Source: CAZENU01 sp965117035 (GTDB lineage: Bacteria > Chloroflexota > Dehalococcoidia > Lucifugimonadales > CAZENU01). Taken from it: a stretch of DNA of 64,000 bases. The DNA is taken from positions 2,666,001 to 2,730,000 of the forward strand of contig OZ220748.1 of the NCBI GenBank assembly GCA_965117035.1, given 5' to 3'. Under the pieces are notes generated by a model. It worked only from the letters and a program-made list of their open reading frames with translations, did no database searches and had not been told where the DNA came from. The translations under genes were made by a program, and so were the position numbers. This document shows, in pieces, positions 15,648-23,607 of the stretch; position 1 is the stretch's first letter, and each line of letters begins with the position of its first letter.

Positions 15648-16856
15648 ATGGGCACGCGGCAGCGCGACGGCCCGCTGCGGGACATCCGCATTCTCGACGT
15701 GGCGACCTTCATCGCGGGCCCGTTCTGCGCCACGCTGCTCGCCGAGTTCGGCGCCGACGTCATCAAGGTGGAGATGCCGGGCCGGGGCGACCCGATGCGG
15801 CAGATGGGCCAGCAGCACAACGGCGTCGGGCTCACCTGGGCGCAGGAGGGGCGCAACCGGCGCGGCATCTCCTGCGACCTGCGCAACCCGAAGGGCCAGC
15901 GGCTCGTCCGGGAGCTGGCGAAACACTGCGACGTGCTCGTGGAGAACTTCAGGCCGGGTACGATGGAGCGCTGGAATCTCGGGTACGACGCGCTCAGCGA
16001 GGTCAACCCCCGGCTCGTCATGGTGCGCGTGTCCGGCTACGGCCAGACTGGGCCGTACAGCGAGAAGCCGGGCTTCGGCCGCGTCGCCCAGGCCTACGGC
16101 GGCCTCACCTATCTCGCCGGCTTCCCTGACCAGCCGCCGGTCACGCCCGGCTCGCCGACGATAGCCGACTACCTCGCAGGCCTCTACGGCGCCTACTCGA
16201 CGCTGGTCGCGCTGGAGCACCGGCGCGCCACCGGCAGGGGACAGGTCATCGACATATCGCTGTTCGAGGGCGTCTTCCGCATCCTCGACAACCTGACGAT
16301 CGCCTACAACAAGCTCGGCCTCGTGCGGGAGCGGTCGGGCACGGCGACGGCCAACGTCGTCCCGCACAACCACTACCCGACGCGCGACGACAGGTGGGTC
16401 GCCATCGCCTGCACGACGGACCGCATCTTCGAGCGCCTGGCGGAGGCGATGGGACGCGCCGAGATGGGCGGCGACCCGCGTTACGCCACCGGCGCGGCCC
16501 GGGTCGAGAACCGCGACGAGGTCGACGCGGCCGTGTCCGGGTGGACTCGCACGCTCGACATGGACGACCTGGTGCGCGAGCTCGACGAGCGTGAGGTGCC
16601 CGTCAGCCCGATCAACAGCATCGCCGACATCTTCCGCGACCCGCACTTCGCGTCCAGGGGCTCCATAGTCGAGGTCGACGATCCCATACTCGGGCCGACT
16701 AGGATGCCCGGAGTCGTGCCGCGTCTCAGCGACAGCCCGGGCCGTGTCGAGCGTCTCGCGCCGTCGCTCGGCGAGCACAACGAGGAGGTCTACGGCGAGC
16801 TGCTCGGCCTCGACGCAACCGAGCTGGCGGCGCTCTCCGCCGAGGGCGTGATATAG
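15648..16856 (+). CDS. Class III CoA transferase (CaiB/BaiF family)
   Basis: Read from ATG 15648 (402 residues); AGGAGG lies nine bases upstream. An adjacent GTG at 15645 is equally placed. The N-terminus GPLRDIRILDVATFIAGPFC and the loop LLAEFGADVIKVEMPGRGD are the family signature. The catalytic aspartate is in SPTIADYLAGLYGA. Further on, GRGQVIDISLFEG and ENFRPGTMERWNLGYD also fit formyl-CoA, succinyl-CoA and mesaconyl-CoA transferases. It moves CoA between organic acids in the cytoplasm. It directly follows the CitE-like lyase, suggesting that it activates the lyase substrate. Specificity cannot be read from sequence. Confidence 0.88.
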   Translation: MGTRQRDGPLRDIRILDVATFIAGPFCATLLAEFGADVIKVEMPGRGDPMRQMGQQHNGVGLTWAQEGRNRRGISCDLRNPKGQRLVRELAKHCDVLVENFRPGTMERWNLGYDALSEVNPRLVMVRVSGYGQTGPYSEKPGFGRVAQAYGGLTYLAGFPDQPPVTPGSPTIADYLAGLYGAYSTLVALEHRRATGRGQVIDISLFEGVFRILDNLTIAYNKLGLVRERSGTATANVVPHNHYPTRDDRWVAIACTTDRIFERLAEAMGRAEMGGDPRYATGAARVENRDEVDAAVSGWTRTLDMDDLVRELDEREVPVSPINSIADIFRDPHFASRGSIVEVDDPILGPTRMPGVVPRLSDSPGRVERLAPSLGEHNEEVYGELLGLDATELAALSAEGVI

Positions 16857-17025
16857 CGACGGGAGGCGCACAATTTCTCGGCCGGTGATGACCTTGCAGG
16901 CTGGTCAAGCCGCAATCCGGATTCGCGACAACAACCGAGGAGGGATCGGTACTGTCGTTCTACGCTGAAGCTACCGTTACGGTCCTGCGGGCGTGGCGTC
17001 TGGTCTCGCAGCCAGGAGCATAACT

Positions 17026-17598
17026 ATGACCACCGAGACACCCAGACACAAGGTATTCATCAGTTACTTTCACGAGGATGACCAGAAGTACAAGGACCGG
17101 CTCGTCCAAGCATTGGACGATAGGTCTGTCGACAAGTCCGTCAGTCAAGGGGACGTCCATGACGAGGGCCTTCGTCTGGATGAGATACGCCGCAGAATCC
17201 GCGACGACCACATAGCGGACGCGACGGTGACAATCATCCTGATTGGCCCGTGCACATGGCAACGTAAACACGTGGACTGGGAAATCTCGGCCAGCCTCAT
17301 CCATAGACCGAATAATCGAAGATGCGGGCTACTTGGTCTGCTGCTACCGACGCACCCTGACCATTCCAAGGGCGCCAAAGAGCGTAACCCTCGCCTAATT
17401 CCGCCGAGGTTGGCGCGCAACATCGAGGGCAAAAGCCCTTTCGCAGCTATCTATGACTGGCCCAGGAGTGGTCTGGCCAAGAAAGTCCTGCCGAAGATTC
17501 ATGCGGCATACCTGAGGAGGAACAAGACCCCTTGGCCGGATGACAGCCTCGAACTGTTCGCGCGAAATCGGAGCGGTGAGTGCTCCAATGGATGGTAG
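17026..17598 (+). CDS. TIR-like domain protein (DUF1863, ThsB-like)
   Basis: The start is ATG 17026, with GGAG seven bases upstream; 190 residues. The N-terminus HKVFISYFHEDDQKYKDRLV is the classic TIR betaA/alphaA start. IILIGPCTWQRKHVDWEI (Glu86) matches the TIR-like DUF1863 group, in which this glutamate is the predicted catalytic residue. The rest includes KSPFAAIYDWPRSG. In Thoeris defence, ThsB of this group makes a cyclic ADP-ribose signal for ThsA. No ThsA (SIR2/SLOG) gene is nearby. The gene has more A/T-rich codons than its neighbours, suggesting acquisition. It stands alone between a CoA transferase and an oxidoreductase. Immune function is likely but unproven. Confidence 0.75.
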   Translation: MTTETPRHKVFISYFHEDDQKYKDRLVQALDDRSVDKSVSQGDVHDEGLRLDEIRRRIRDDHIADATVTIILIGPCTWQRKHVDWEISASLIHRPNNRRCGLLGLLLPTHPDHSKGAKERNPRLIPPRLARNIEGKSPFAAIYDWPRSGLAKKVLPKIHAAYLRRNKTPWPDDSLELFARNRSGECSNGW

Positions 17599-17632
17599 AA
17601 AACACTAGCCTGAACGAGAAGGATCGTAACCC

Positions 17633-18793
17633 ATGCCAACCTACCGCGCGGGCATAATCGGGCGGACGGGCCGGGGCGACTACGGCCACAGCCTCGACGT
17701 CGCCTTCGTCGGCGTGCCGGGAGTCGAGGTGGTCGCGCTGGCCGACGATGACCCTGCCGGGCGGCGCACGGTGGGCGAGCGCACCGGCGCACGCACCCTC
17801 TACGCCGACTACCGCGAGATGCTGGACAGGGAGCGCCCCGACCTGGTGGCCGTCTGCCCGCGGTGGATAGACTGCCACGAGGATATGGTCGTCGCGGCCG
17901 CCGAGGCCGGCGCGAAGGGCATCCTGTGCGAGAAGCCGTTCGCCCCCACGCCCGCCGCGGCCGACGAGATGCTCGAGGCCTGCGACCGGGCCGGGACGCG
18001 CGTCGCCGTCGCCCACCACCGCGCGAACCCGTACGAGCACCGCGTCAAGCGGATGGTCGACGACGGCGTGATCGGCGACCTGCAGGTGATCCGGAGCCGC
18101 GGCAAGTGCGACTGGCGCTCCGGGGGCGAGGACCTGTTCGTCCTCGGCAGCCACATGATGGAGAGCATGCGCTACATCGCGGGCGCGGACGCCGCGTGGG
18201 CCTTCGGACACGTGACGCAGCGGGGACGCGACGTGACGGTCGACGACGCCGTGGACGGCGACGAGGGCCTGGGACTGCTGGCCGGGGACGTCGTGGCGTC
18301 CTACTTCGCCTTCGAGAACGGCGTCGCGGGACACTTCGAATCGTACCCCGCCGACCTGTCCGAGCGGCCCGACTGGCACCAGGGGCGGTGGTTCGGCTAC
18401 GAAGTGTACGGCACGAAGGGAGTCGTCTCGGTGCGCAACCCGCCCAGGGCCGAGACGTACTTCTACCCCCACGGCCAGTGGATCGCCCGCGAGGAAGACG
18501 GCCGGTGGGAGCGCATCGTCATCGACGAGTGGGAGCGGGACATGGGCCTGACCGATCGCGGACCGGCCCTGAAGCGCAGCAACCGCATCATGGTCGACGA
18601 GCTGCTGCGGGCCATCGAAGAGGACCGCGAGGTCGTCGCCTGCGCCAGCGGCCGGGACGGCCGCGCCGCCGTCGAGATGGTGATGGCCGTGCACGAGTCG
18701 CACCGGCTCAAGCGGCCCGTGCTGCTGCCGCTCGACAACCGGGGTAACCCTTACGAGACGTGGCGACGCGAGGTTGCGGTGCGTGAGGCGTAG
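17633..18793 (+). CDS. Gfo/Idh/MocA family oxidoreductase
   Basis: A 386-residue NAD(P)-dependent dehydrogenase-like protein. The N-terminal Rossmann fold starts YRAGIIGRTGRGDYGHS, a variant of the usual GxGxxG, and continues with VVALADDDP. The family hallmark GILCEKPFAPT carries the catalytic lysine of the EKP motif. The VIRSRGKCDWRSGGEDLFVLGSHMMESM segment fits the C-terminal sheet domain, including the histidine of the substrate pocket. Such enzymes oxidise sugars, inositols or sugar acids. It is the last plus-strand gene before a convergent antitoxin gene. The substrate is unknown. Confidence 0.85.
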   Translation: MPTYRAGIIGRTGRGDYGHSLDVAFVGVPGVEVVALADDDPAGRRTVGERTGARTLYADYREMLDRERPDLVAVCPRWIDCHEDMVVAAAEAGAKGILCEKPFAPTPAAADEMLEACDRAGTRVAVAHHRANPYEHRVKRMVDDGVIGDLQVIRSRGKCDWRSGGEDLFVLGSHMMESMRYIAGADAAWAFGHVTQRGRDVTVDDAVDGDEGLGLLAGDVVASYFAFENGVAGHFESYPADLSERPDWHQGRWFGYEVYGTKGVVSVRNPPRAETYFYPHGQWIAREEDGRWERIVIDEWERDMGLTDRGPALKRSNRIMVDELLRAIEEDREVVACASGRDGRAAVEMVMAVHESHRLKRPVLLPLDNRGNPYETWRREVAVREA

Positions 18794-18797
18794 AGCG

Positions 18798-18832
18798 GCC
18801 CCGCGCCTGGCATCAGCGCCAGGGACGGGGCT
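18798..18832. terminator. Candidate bidirectional terminator hairpin
   Basis: CCCCGCGCCTGGC pairs with GCCAGGGACGGGG across a six-base loop, between the convergent oxidoreductase (stop 18791-18793) and antitoxin (stop 18813-18815) genes. It overlaps the antitoxin stop codon. There is no clear T tract on either strand. Confidence 0.45.
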
Positions 18833-19037
18833 CCGGCCGTTCCCGCACTGCCAGACGCGCGGTATCCCGATAACCCGATGCCCCGACGCCGAGGCTGCGA
18901 GGGCGCGGACGGTAGCTCCCGGCCTTCTCCTCCAGGGCCTCCCGGACCAGGGCCGCAATCGAGATGCGTCGTCTGGCAGCCATCAGGCGCAGCCGGTCCA
19001 GGAGCTCGTCTGGCATGGATACTGTGGTGCGTTTCAT
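18813..19037 (-). CDS. Orphan ribbon-helix-helix (CopG-type) antitoxin-like protein
   Basis: The start is set at ATG 19037, giving 74 residues beginning MKRTTVSMPDELLDRLRLMA, the beta strand and first helix of a ribbon-helix-helix DNA-binding fold. RRRISIAALVREALEEKAG is the second helix. The tail SGYRDTARLAVRERPEP resembles VapB antitoxins that partner PIN-domain VapC. No toxin gene follows: the next gene is convergent and begins beyond a hairpin. A longer frame from 19157 has no support. It could be a remnant antitoxin or a stand-alone autoregulator. Confidence 0.7.
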   Translation of the reverse strand: MKRTTVSMPDELLDRLRLMAARRRISIAALVREALEEKAGSYRPRPRSLGVGASGYRDTARLAVRERPEPRPWR

Positions 19038-19143
19038 GCCACCATCATTGCATATATCATGTCCACGGTTAACGACAACCCGCAGGAGACGAGGCGAGGT
19101 GACGCCCCAGGGCAGCGTCCGGCGGCGGTGAGGAGAAAGGCGA

Positions 19144-20175
19144 TTGAGACGAGTCAAGGTCCTCTTCCTGCCACAGCCCGGCGGGAGGGTCGACAGCCAG
19201 GAGAACCTGGTCGCGGCGATGGGAGACCGTCACGACCTGTCCATCTTCGACCACGGCCTGCCGGTCGCGCCGCAGTTCGAGGGGATCGAGGTCGTGGTGG
19301 ACACGGGCGGCTCGGTCGGCACCCGCGAGATGATGGACGCCGCGACCGAGACGCGCGTCTGGCAGGTCATGGGCACCGGTCTCGACCACGTCGACCTGGA
19401 GTACATGAAGTCCCGCGGCTTCACCATCACCCACTGCCCGGGCGCCCTGAGCGCCGTCGCCATGGCCGAGGCCGCGATGGCGTTCATGCTCATGATCTCG
19501 CGCCGCCGCAACGAGGCGATGGCTACGTTCGCGCGGGCGCGGGCGGGCCGCCCCCTGGGGGAGAACCTCGAGGGCAAGGTGCTCGGACTGGTCGGCTTCG
19601 GCGCCAGCGCGCAGGCGCTGGCCGCGCGCGCCCGCGCCTTCGACATGCGCGTCTTCGCCGTCGACGTCCGGGAGATCGAGCCCGAGGTCCTGGAGCGGAC
19701 AGGCCCTGAGTTTCTGGGCACGCCCGGCGACCTGGACTACGTCGTCGGCGAGAGCGACTTCCTGTCGCTCCACCTGCACCTGAACGAGTCGACCCGGCAC
19801 ACGATCGACGCGCGTCGCATAGGCCTGATGAAGCCGACAGGGGCGCTGATCAACGTGGCGCGCGGCGCGCTTGTGGACGAAGAGGCGCTGTACGCGGCGC
19901 TGTGGGAGGGCCGCATCGGAGGCGCGGGCCTCGACGTGTTCGCCGACGAACCGCCGGACCCGACATTGCCGGTCTACAGGCTGCCCAACGTCTACGTCAC
20001 GCCCCACGTCGGCGGGACGACCATCAACACGGTGCGGGGCCGTGCGGCCCTCATGGCCGAGAACGTGGACCGGATCGCGCGCGGCCTGGAGCCCTGCACC
20101 AGGTCGAGCCGGGCGTCAACCTCTGAGAGAGGATACCGTATGGCCTCCTCCCTCGACGGGAGAGGACTGAGGTGA
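19144..20175 (+). CDS. D-2-hydroxyacid dehydrogenase (NAD-binding), C-terminus frameshifted
   Basis: The start is TTG 19144 behind GAGGAGAAAGG; 343 residues as read. Conserved features: Rossmann motif LVGFGASAQALAARA, catalytic Arg in INVARGALVDEEAL, Glu in GLDVFADEPPDPTLP and His in VYVTPHVGGTT. It is a phosphoglycerate- or glyoxylate-reductase-like enzyme acting on a 2-keto/2-hydroxy acid. After ARGLEP the frame departs from the family: the +1 frame reads LHQVEPGVNL and a stop, the normal family end. One missing base at the CCC of 20092-20094 explains this. The current tail of about 25 residues is translated from the adjacent repeat. Either a real late frameshift or a base-call error. Confidence 0.82.
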   Translation: MRRVKVLFLPQPGGRVDSQENLVAAMGDRHDLSIFDHGLPVAPQFEGIEVVVDTGGSVGTREMMDAATETRVWQVMGTGLDHVDLEYMKSRGFTITHCPGALSAVAMAEAAMAFMLMISRRRNEAMATFARARAGRPLGENLEGKVLGLVGFGASAQALAARARAFDMRVFAVDVREIEPEVLERTGPEFLGTPGDLDYVVGESDFLSLHLHLNESTRHTIDARRIGLMKPTGALINVARGALVDEEALYAALWEGRIGGAGLDVFADEPPDPTLPVYRLPNVYVTPHVGGTTINTVRGRAALMAENVDRIARGLEPCTRSSRASTSERGYRMASSLDGRGLR

Positions 20176-20243
20176 GGGTGAGGATGAAGGAGCCGGCACG
20201 GGTTCCCCCTCATCCTGACTTCTCCTGCCAGGGGAGAAGGAAC
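20147..20243. repeat. Left inverted copy of a 97-bp hairpin element
   Basis: The element starts CTCCCTCGACGGGAGAGGAC and ends TCTCCTGCCAGGGGAGAAGG plus AACAA. Its reverse complement recurs at 21957-22060 with high similarity, including TTGTTCCTTCTCC, AGGATGAGGGGG and CAGTCCTCTCCCGTC. Both copies share the interior GCCGGCACGGG / CCGTGCCG motif. They flank three genes. Confidence 0.8.
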
Positions 20244-20267
20244 AAAGACTCTCCAAGGAGCCGTGGA

Positions 20268-20819
20268 ATGGTCGATAGCGCAGGCGAGTTAATCGCGGAA
20301 ACCGAACGCCTGCAGGTGCGCCGCGTCGCGCAGGACGACTTCGACGACCTCCTGGCGCTATACACCGACCCGGACGTGATGCGGTACTCGCCAAAGGGGC
20401 CGCTGCCCGCTGACGAGGTGCGGGCGTGGCTCGACCGGAATCTCGCGAGCTACGCGTCGTGGGGGTTCGGAATGTACGCCGTCGTGCTGCGGGACGAGGG
20501 CTTCGCCGGGGTGTGCGGGATCAACCGGTTCGACGACGTCGAGGGCCGGCTGGAGCTCGAGATCGGTTTCCGCACCGCGAAGCGCCACTGGAACCGGGGC
20601 ATCACGACGGAGGCGGCATCGGCCGTGCGCGACCACGGCTTCGGCGAGCTTGGCCTCGGGCGCCTCGTGTCGCTGGTCAACCCGCTCAACGTCCCTTCCG
20701 TCCGCGTGGCCGAGAAGGTCGGCATGACCTTCGACGGGCCCGTGCGCTTCCTCGGCATGGACCTGCACTGCTACGCCATCCACCGCGACGCCTGGCTGCG
20801 GGCCCGCGAGGCCACGTAA
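20268..20819 (+). CDS. GNAT acetyltransferase (RimJ/RimL-type)
   Basis: The start is ATG 20268 with CCAAGGAG eight bases upstream; the extended frame to 20172 is repeat-derived. The 183-residue product shows TERLQVRRVAQDDFDDLLAL, then VMRYSPKGPL, GFGMYAVVLRDEGFAGVCGI, LELEIGFRTAKRHWNRGITTEA (acetyl-CoA loop) and LVSLVNPLNVPSVRVAEKVGM, the order and spacing of Acetyltransf_3 proteins. These acetylate N-terminal amines of ribosomal proteins or small molecules. It is the first gene of an inverted-repeat-flanked block. Confidence 0.85.
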   Translation: MVDSAGELIAETERLQVRRVAQDDFDDLLALYTDPDVMRYSPKGPLPADEVRAWLDRNLASYASWGFGMYAVVLRDEGFAGVCGINRFDDVEGRLELEIGFRTAKRHWNRGITTEAASAVRDHGFGELGLGRLVSLVNPLNVPSVRVAEKVGMTFDGPVRFLGMDLHCYAIHRDAWLRAREAT

Positions 20820-20855
20820 GCCGATACCGCCTATTTCCCATCCAGGAGAAAGAAG

Positions 20856-21245
20856 ATGCTCACCAAAGCCACGTTCAAGATAACGAGCTGGGACGAGGAG
20901 CCATTCGACGATCCGGAAGACGGGCCGAAGCTGACCCGGGCGCACGTCAGGAAGTCCTTCCACGGCGATCTGTCCGGGACGGGCAACCTCATGTACGTCA
21001 TGGCGCACCTCGACGCCGGAAACGCCACGTTCACGGGTTTCGAGAAGGTCGTGGGCAGCCTGGGCGGTCGGACGGGCAGCTTCGTGCTGCGGCACGCTGG
21101 GTCCTACGACGGGGAGAAGGCGACGGCGGTGTACGAGGTGGTCTCTGGGTCGGGCACCGACGGCCTGACCGGCCTGTCGGGTACGGGCGGCTTCTCCGCC
21201 GGGCACGCCGAGGAGCACGACATGACGCTGGACTACGAGGTTTAG
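20856..21245 (+). CDS. DUF3224 domain protein
   Basis: A 129-residue cytoplasmic protein with AGGAGAAAG upstream of ATG 20856. The start LTKATFKITSWDEEPFDD, the middle FHGDLSGTGNLMYVMAHL and TFTGFEKVVGSLGGRTGSFVL, and the end GTGGFSAGHAEEHDMTLDYE match DUF3224, a beta-barrel family of allene-oxide-cyclase-like fold, without known function in bacteria. It follows the acetyltransferase by 36 bp and may be co-transcribed with it. Confidence 0.85.
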   Translation: MLTKATFKITSWDEEPFDDPEDGPKLTRAHVRKSFHGDLSGTGNLMYVMAHLDAGNATFTGFEKVVGSLGGRTGSFVLRHAGSYDGEKATAVYEVVSGSGTDGLTGLSGTGGFSAGHAEEHDMTLDYEV

Positions 21246-21262
21246 CTCGCCGCCGGCCTGCC

Positions 21263-21955
21263 CTAGGCCGTTCGCGCCAGCGCCAGTCTCGCTCCGCCAT
21301 CGGCGGATATCCGCCGATGCGTGCCCTGGCGCAGCATCGCGACGTCTCCGACCGCCATTTCGGCGCTGGTCCCGTTCGCCTCGATGCGGGCAGCGCCGAG
21401 AATCACGACCCAGTGCTCGTTGGCGTCCAGGACCTCATCCGCGATTTCGCCGCCCGGCTCCAGGTCGACGAGGCGCAGGTCGGTGAACGGGCAGCGCTCA
21501 CCGCGGTCGGCTATCGGGCCCGTGTTCACGGCGCCGGGCACGACGAATCCGGGGACGGTGGGTACCGGCGTACCGTGCTCCTCCGGGAACAGGTGCGTGT
21601 CGCGCTTCCGGCGCTCCAGCTTCGTGACCACCGATACGTTGTCGTACTCGGTGAACATCTGGAACCGGTGAATCGCGCCCATCGGCGTGTAGACCGCCGT
21701 GTTGTCGGTCAGCTCGTAGAGCCGGCCGTCGAGCCACGCCTCGCCCCGCCCGCCGACGAAGATCCACACCTCGTCGGCGTCGTGGTAGTGGGGCTCCACG
21801 CCCGTCCCCATGCGCTCCGCGGGGTAGTGCTTGATCGAGCCCACGACGGTCCAGTCCGGCGACTTCGTCTTGCCCCAGTAGTCGTCGTTGGAGTTGCGGG
21901 AGATGAGCCAGAAGCCGTCGGACTTGACTATCAAGTACGCGCCCCCAGGGGGCAT
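21263..21955 (-). CDS. Two-domain cupin protein
   Basis: Read from ATG 21955 (230 residues), with AAGG five bases upstream; a TTG at 21970 lies inside the repeat and is less likely. The first cupin barrel has metal ligands in EPHYHDADEVWIFVGGRGEAWLDG and a distal GAIHRFQMF. The second barrel (from about 160) has ANEHWVVILGAARIEANG, a weaker motif with a lost first histidine pair, and ends RQGTHRRISADGG. Function is not clear; such bicupins include sugar-phosphate isomerase-like proteins and dioxygenases. The 5' end abuts the right inverted repeat. Confidence 0.75.
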   Translation of the reverse strand: MPPGGAYLIVKSDGFWLISRNSNDDYWGKTKSPDWTVVGSIKHYPAERMGTGVEPHYHDADEVWIFVGGRGEAWLDGRLYELTDNTAVYTPMGAIHRFQMFTEYDNVSVVTKLERRKRDTHLFPEEHGTPVPTVPGFVVPGAVNTGPIADRGERCPFTDLRLVDLEPGGEIADEVLDANEHWVVILGAARIEANGTSAEMAVGDVAMLRQGTHRRISADGGARLALARTA

Positions 21956-21956
21956 T

Positions 21957-22060
21957 TGTTCCTTCTCCAATCGCCGGAGAAGGCCAGGATGAGGGGGAGC
22001 CGTGCCGACATCGTCACATTCACCCTCTCCTCAGTCCTCTCCCGTCAATGGAGAGGAGGC
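21957..22060. repeat. Right inverted copy of the 97-bp hairpin element
   Basis: This is the reverse complement of the element at 20147-20243 with scattered changes. It supplies the ribosome-binding region of the cupin gene and ends nine bases before the amidase stop (22069). Together the two copies bracket about 1.7 kb. Confidence 0.8.
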
Positions 22061-22068
22061 GGTCAAGT

Positions 22069-23493
22069 TCAGGACACGGGCGGCCGCAGGTGCGCCCAGG
22101 GGTGGGCGCGCTCGAACGCCGCCGACGCGGCCAGCACCGTCGCCTCGTCGCCCGGACGGCCGACTATGTGCAGGCCAATCGGCAGCCCGTCGGCCGAGAA
22201 GCCGCAGGGGACGCTGGCCGCCGTGTAGCCGATCATGTTGATCGGGTAGGTGAACGGGAACGCGCCGGCGAACGGGTCGACGCCCCGACCGTCGATCTCG
22301 TCCGGCGGGCTGCCGACCGGGAACGCCGGCACCGCCATGACCGGCGACAGCAGCAGGTCGTACCGCTCGAACACGTCGGCGAACCGCGCCTTCATCACGT
22401 CGACGTAGCCGAGCGCCGACACGTACTCCGAGCCCCGGAGCGCCGCGCCCCGCTCGATGCACTCGAGGGCGTAGTCGGTCAGCTTGTCCCGGTACTGTTC
22501 CAGCACGGCGGCGTAGCGCCCGTGGACGACGCCCGAGAACAGCATCCAGAACGGCTCGAACGGCTCGTCGAGCGCGAGGTCGGCGTCGCCGAGCTCGCAG
22601 CCCAGGCCCTCGAACACGCTCGCAGCGCGGGACGTGATCTCGACGACCTCCGGGTCGACGGCCCCGTAGCCGTAGTCGGGGCTCCAGGCCAGCCGCAGGC
22701 CGTCGACGCCGCGCTCCGTGGCCGCGAGGTAGTCCTCCGGCTCGTCGCGCAGCGATTGGGGGTACCGCGGGTCGCGCCCGGCCATCACCTGTAGCAGCAC
22801 GGCCGAGTCGGCGACGGTGCGGGTCATCGGGCCGGACTGGCTGAACATGTTGTAGACGCCCATAGACGCGGGGCCGGCGTACATGGGCACGCGATGCTGG
22901 GTAGGCTTGATCCCGTAGATTCCGCAGAAGCTGGACGGGATGCGGATGGAGCCTCCGCCGTCGCTGCCGGTCGCCAGCGAGCAGAGTCCCGCGGCCACCG
23001 CGGCGCCCGCGCCGCCGGACGAGCCGCCGGTCGTGCGCTCGGTGTTCCAAGGGTTGCGGCAGTGGTCGCCGAGCAGGTTCTGAGTGTGTCCGAGCAGGCC
23101 GAACTCGGGAGTGTTCGTCTTGCCCAGTATCACGGCCCCGGCGGCCCTGACGCGCTCGACCACGCTGGAGTCCTCGTCGGGCACTCTGTCCTGGAAGGCC
23201 AGCGAGCCCCCGGTGGTGCGTATTCCCCGCGTCAGCTCCAGGTCCTTGATCGAGATGGGGACGCCGTGCAGCGGTCCCAGGTCGTCGCCGCGCGCGACCG
23301 CCGCCTCGGCCTCTCTGGCGGAGTCGATGGCGTGGTCGGCCGTCACGGTCAGGTACGAGTTGAGCCGCGAGTCGAGCCGCTCGATGCGGTCCAGGTACAG
23401 CTCCGTCACCTCGACGGGCGAGACCTCCCCGGACGCGATCAGCGCCCTGAGCTCGGTGGCCGACGTGAAAGCGAGGTCGTCGTTGCTGCTCAT
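22069..23493 (-). CDS. Amidase (amidase signature family)
   Basis: The start is ATG 23493, with GGACGGAG just upstream, giving 474 residues. The Ser-cisSer-Lys triad is intact: Lys83 in GVPISIKDLELTRG, cis-Ser at 158/159 in TTGGSSGGAGAAVAAG, and the nucleophile Ser182 in GSDGGGSIRIPSSF. The C-terminal NMIGYTAASVPCGFSADGLPIGLHIVG block is typical. It hydrolyses amides or carbamates in the cytoplasm. There is no GatC or GatB nearby and the length suits a catabolic amidase rather than GatA. It is divergent from dprA. Confidence 0.9.
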   Translation of the reverse strand: MSSNDDLAFTSATELRALIASGEVSPVEVTELYLDRIERLDSRLNSYLTVTADHAIDSAREAEAAVARGDDLGPLHGVPISIKDLELTRGIRTTGGSLAFQDRVPDEDSSVVERVRAAGAVILGKTNTPEFGLLGHTQNLLGDHCRNPWNTERTTGGSSGGAGAAVAAGLCSLATGSDGGGSIRIPSSFCGIYGIKPTQHRVPMYAGPASMGVYNMFSQSGPMTRTVADSAVLLQVMAGRDPRYPQSLRDEPEDYLAATERGVDGLRLAWSPDYGYGAVDPEVVEITSRAASVFEGLGCELGDADLALDEPFEPFWMLFSGVVHGRYAAVLEQYRDKLTDYALECIERGAALRGSEYVSALGYVDVMKARFADVFERYDLLLSPVMAVPAFPVGSPPDEIDGRGVDPFAGAFPFTYPINMIGYTAASVPCGFSADGLPIGLHIVGRPGDEATVLAASAAFERAHPWAHLRPPVS

Positions 23494-23607
23494 GCTCCGT
23501 CCTGTTCGGGTCGTTCGTCGGAGCGAGACTATACACCAGGGTGTCGGGCCCGACAACGGCGCCGGCTGCGTCGCGGAAGTCCTGTGCTAGAATTGGCAGC
23601 CGCTCTC

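Noticed and set aside
16857..17632. Complete Thoeris system
   Set aside because: Only the TIR protein is present; no ThsA gene is next to it.
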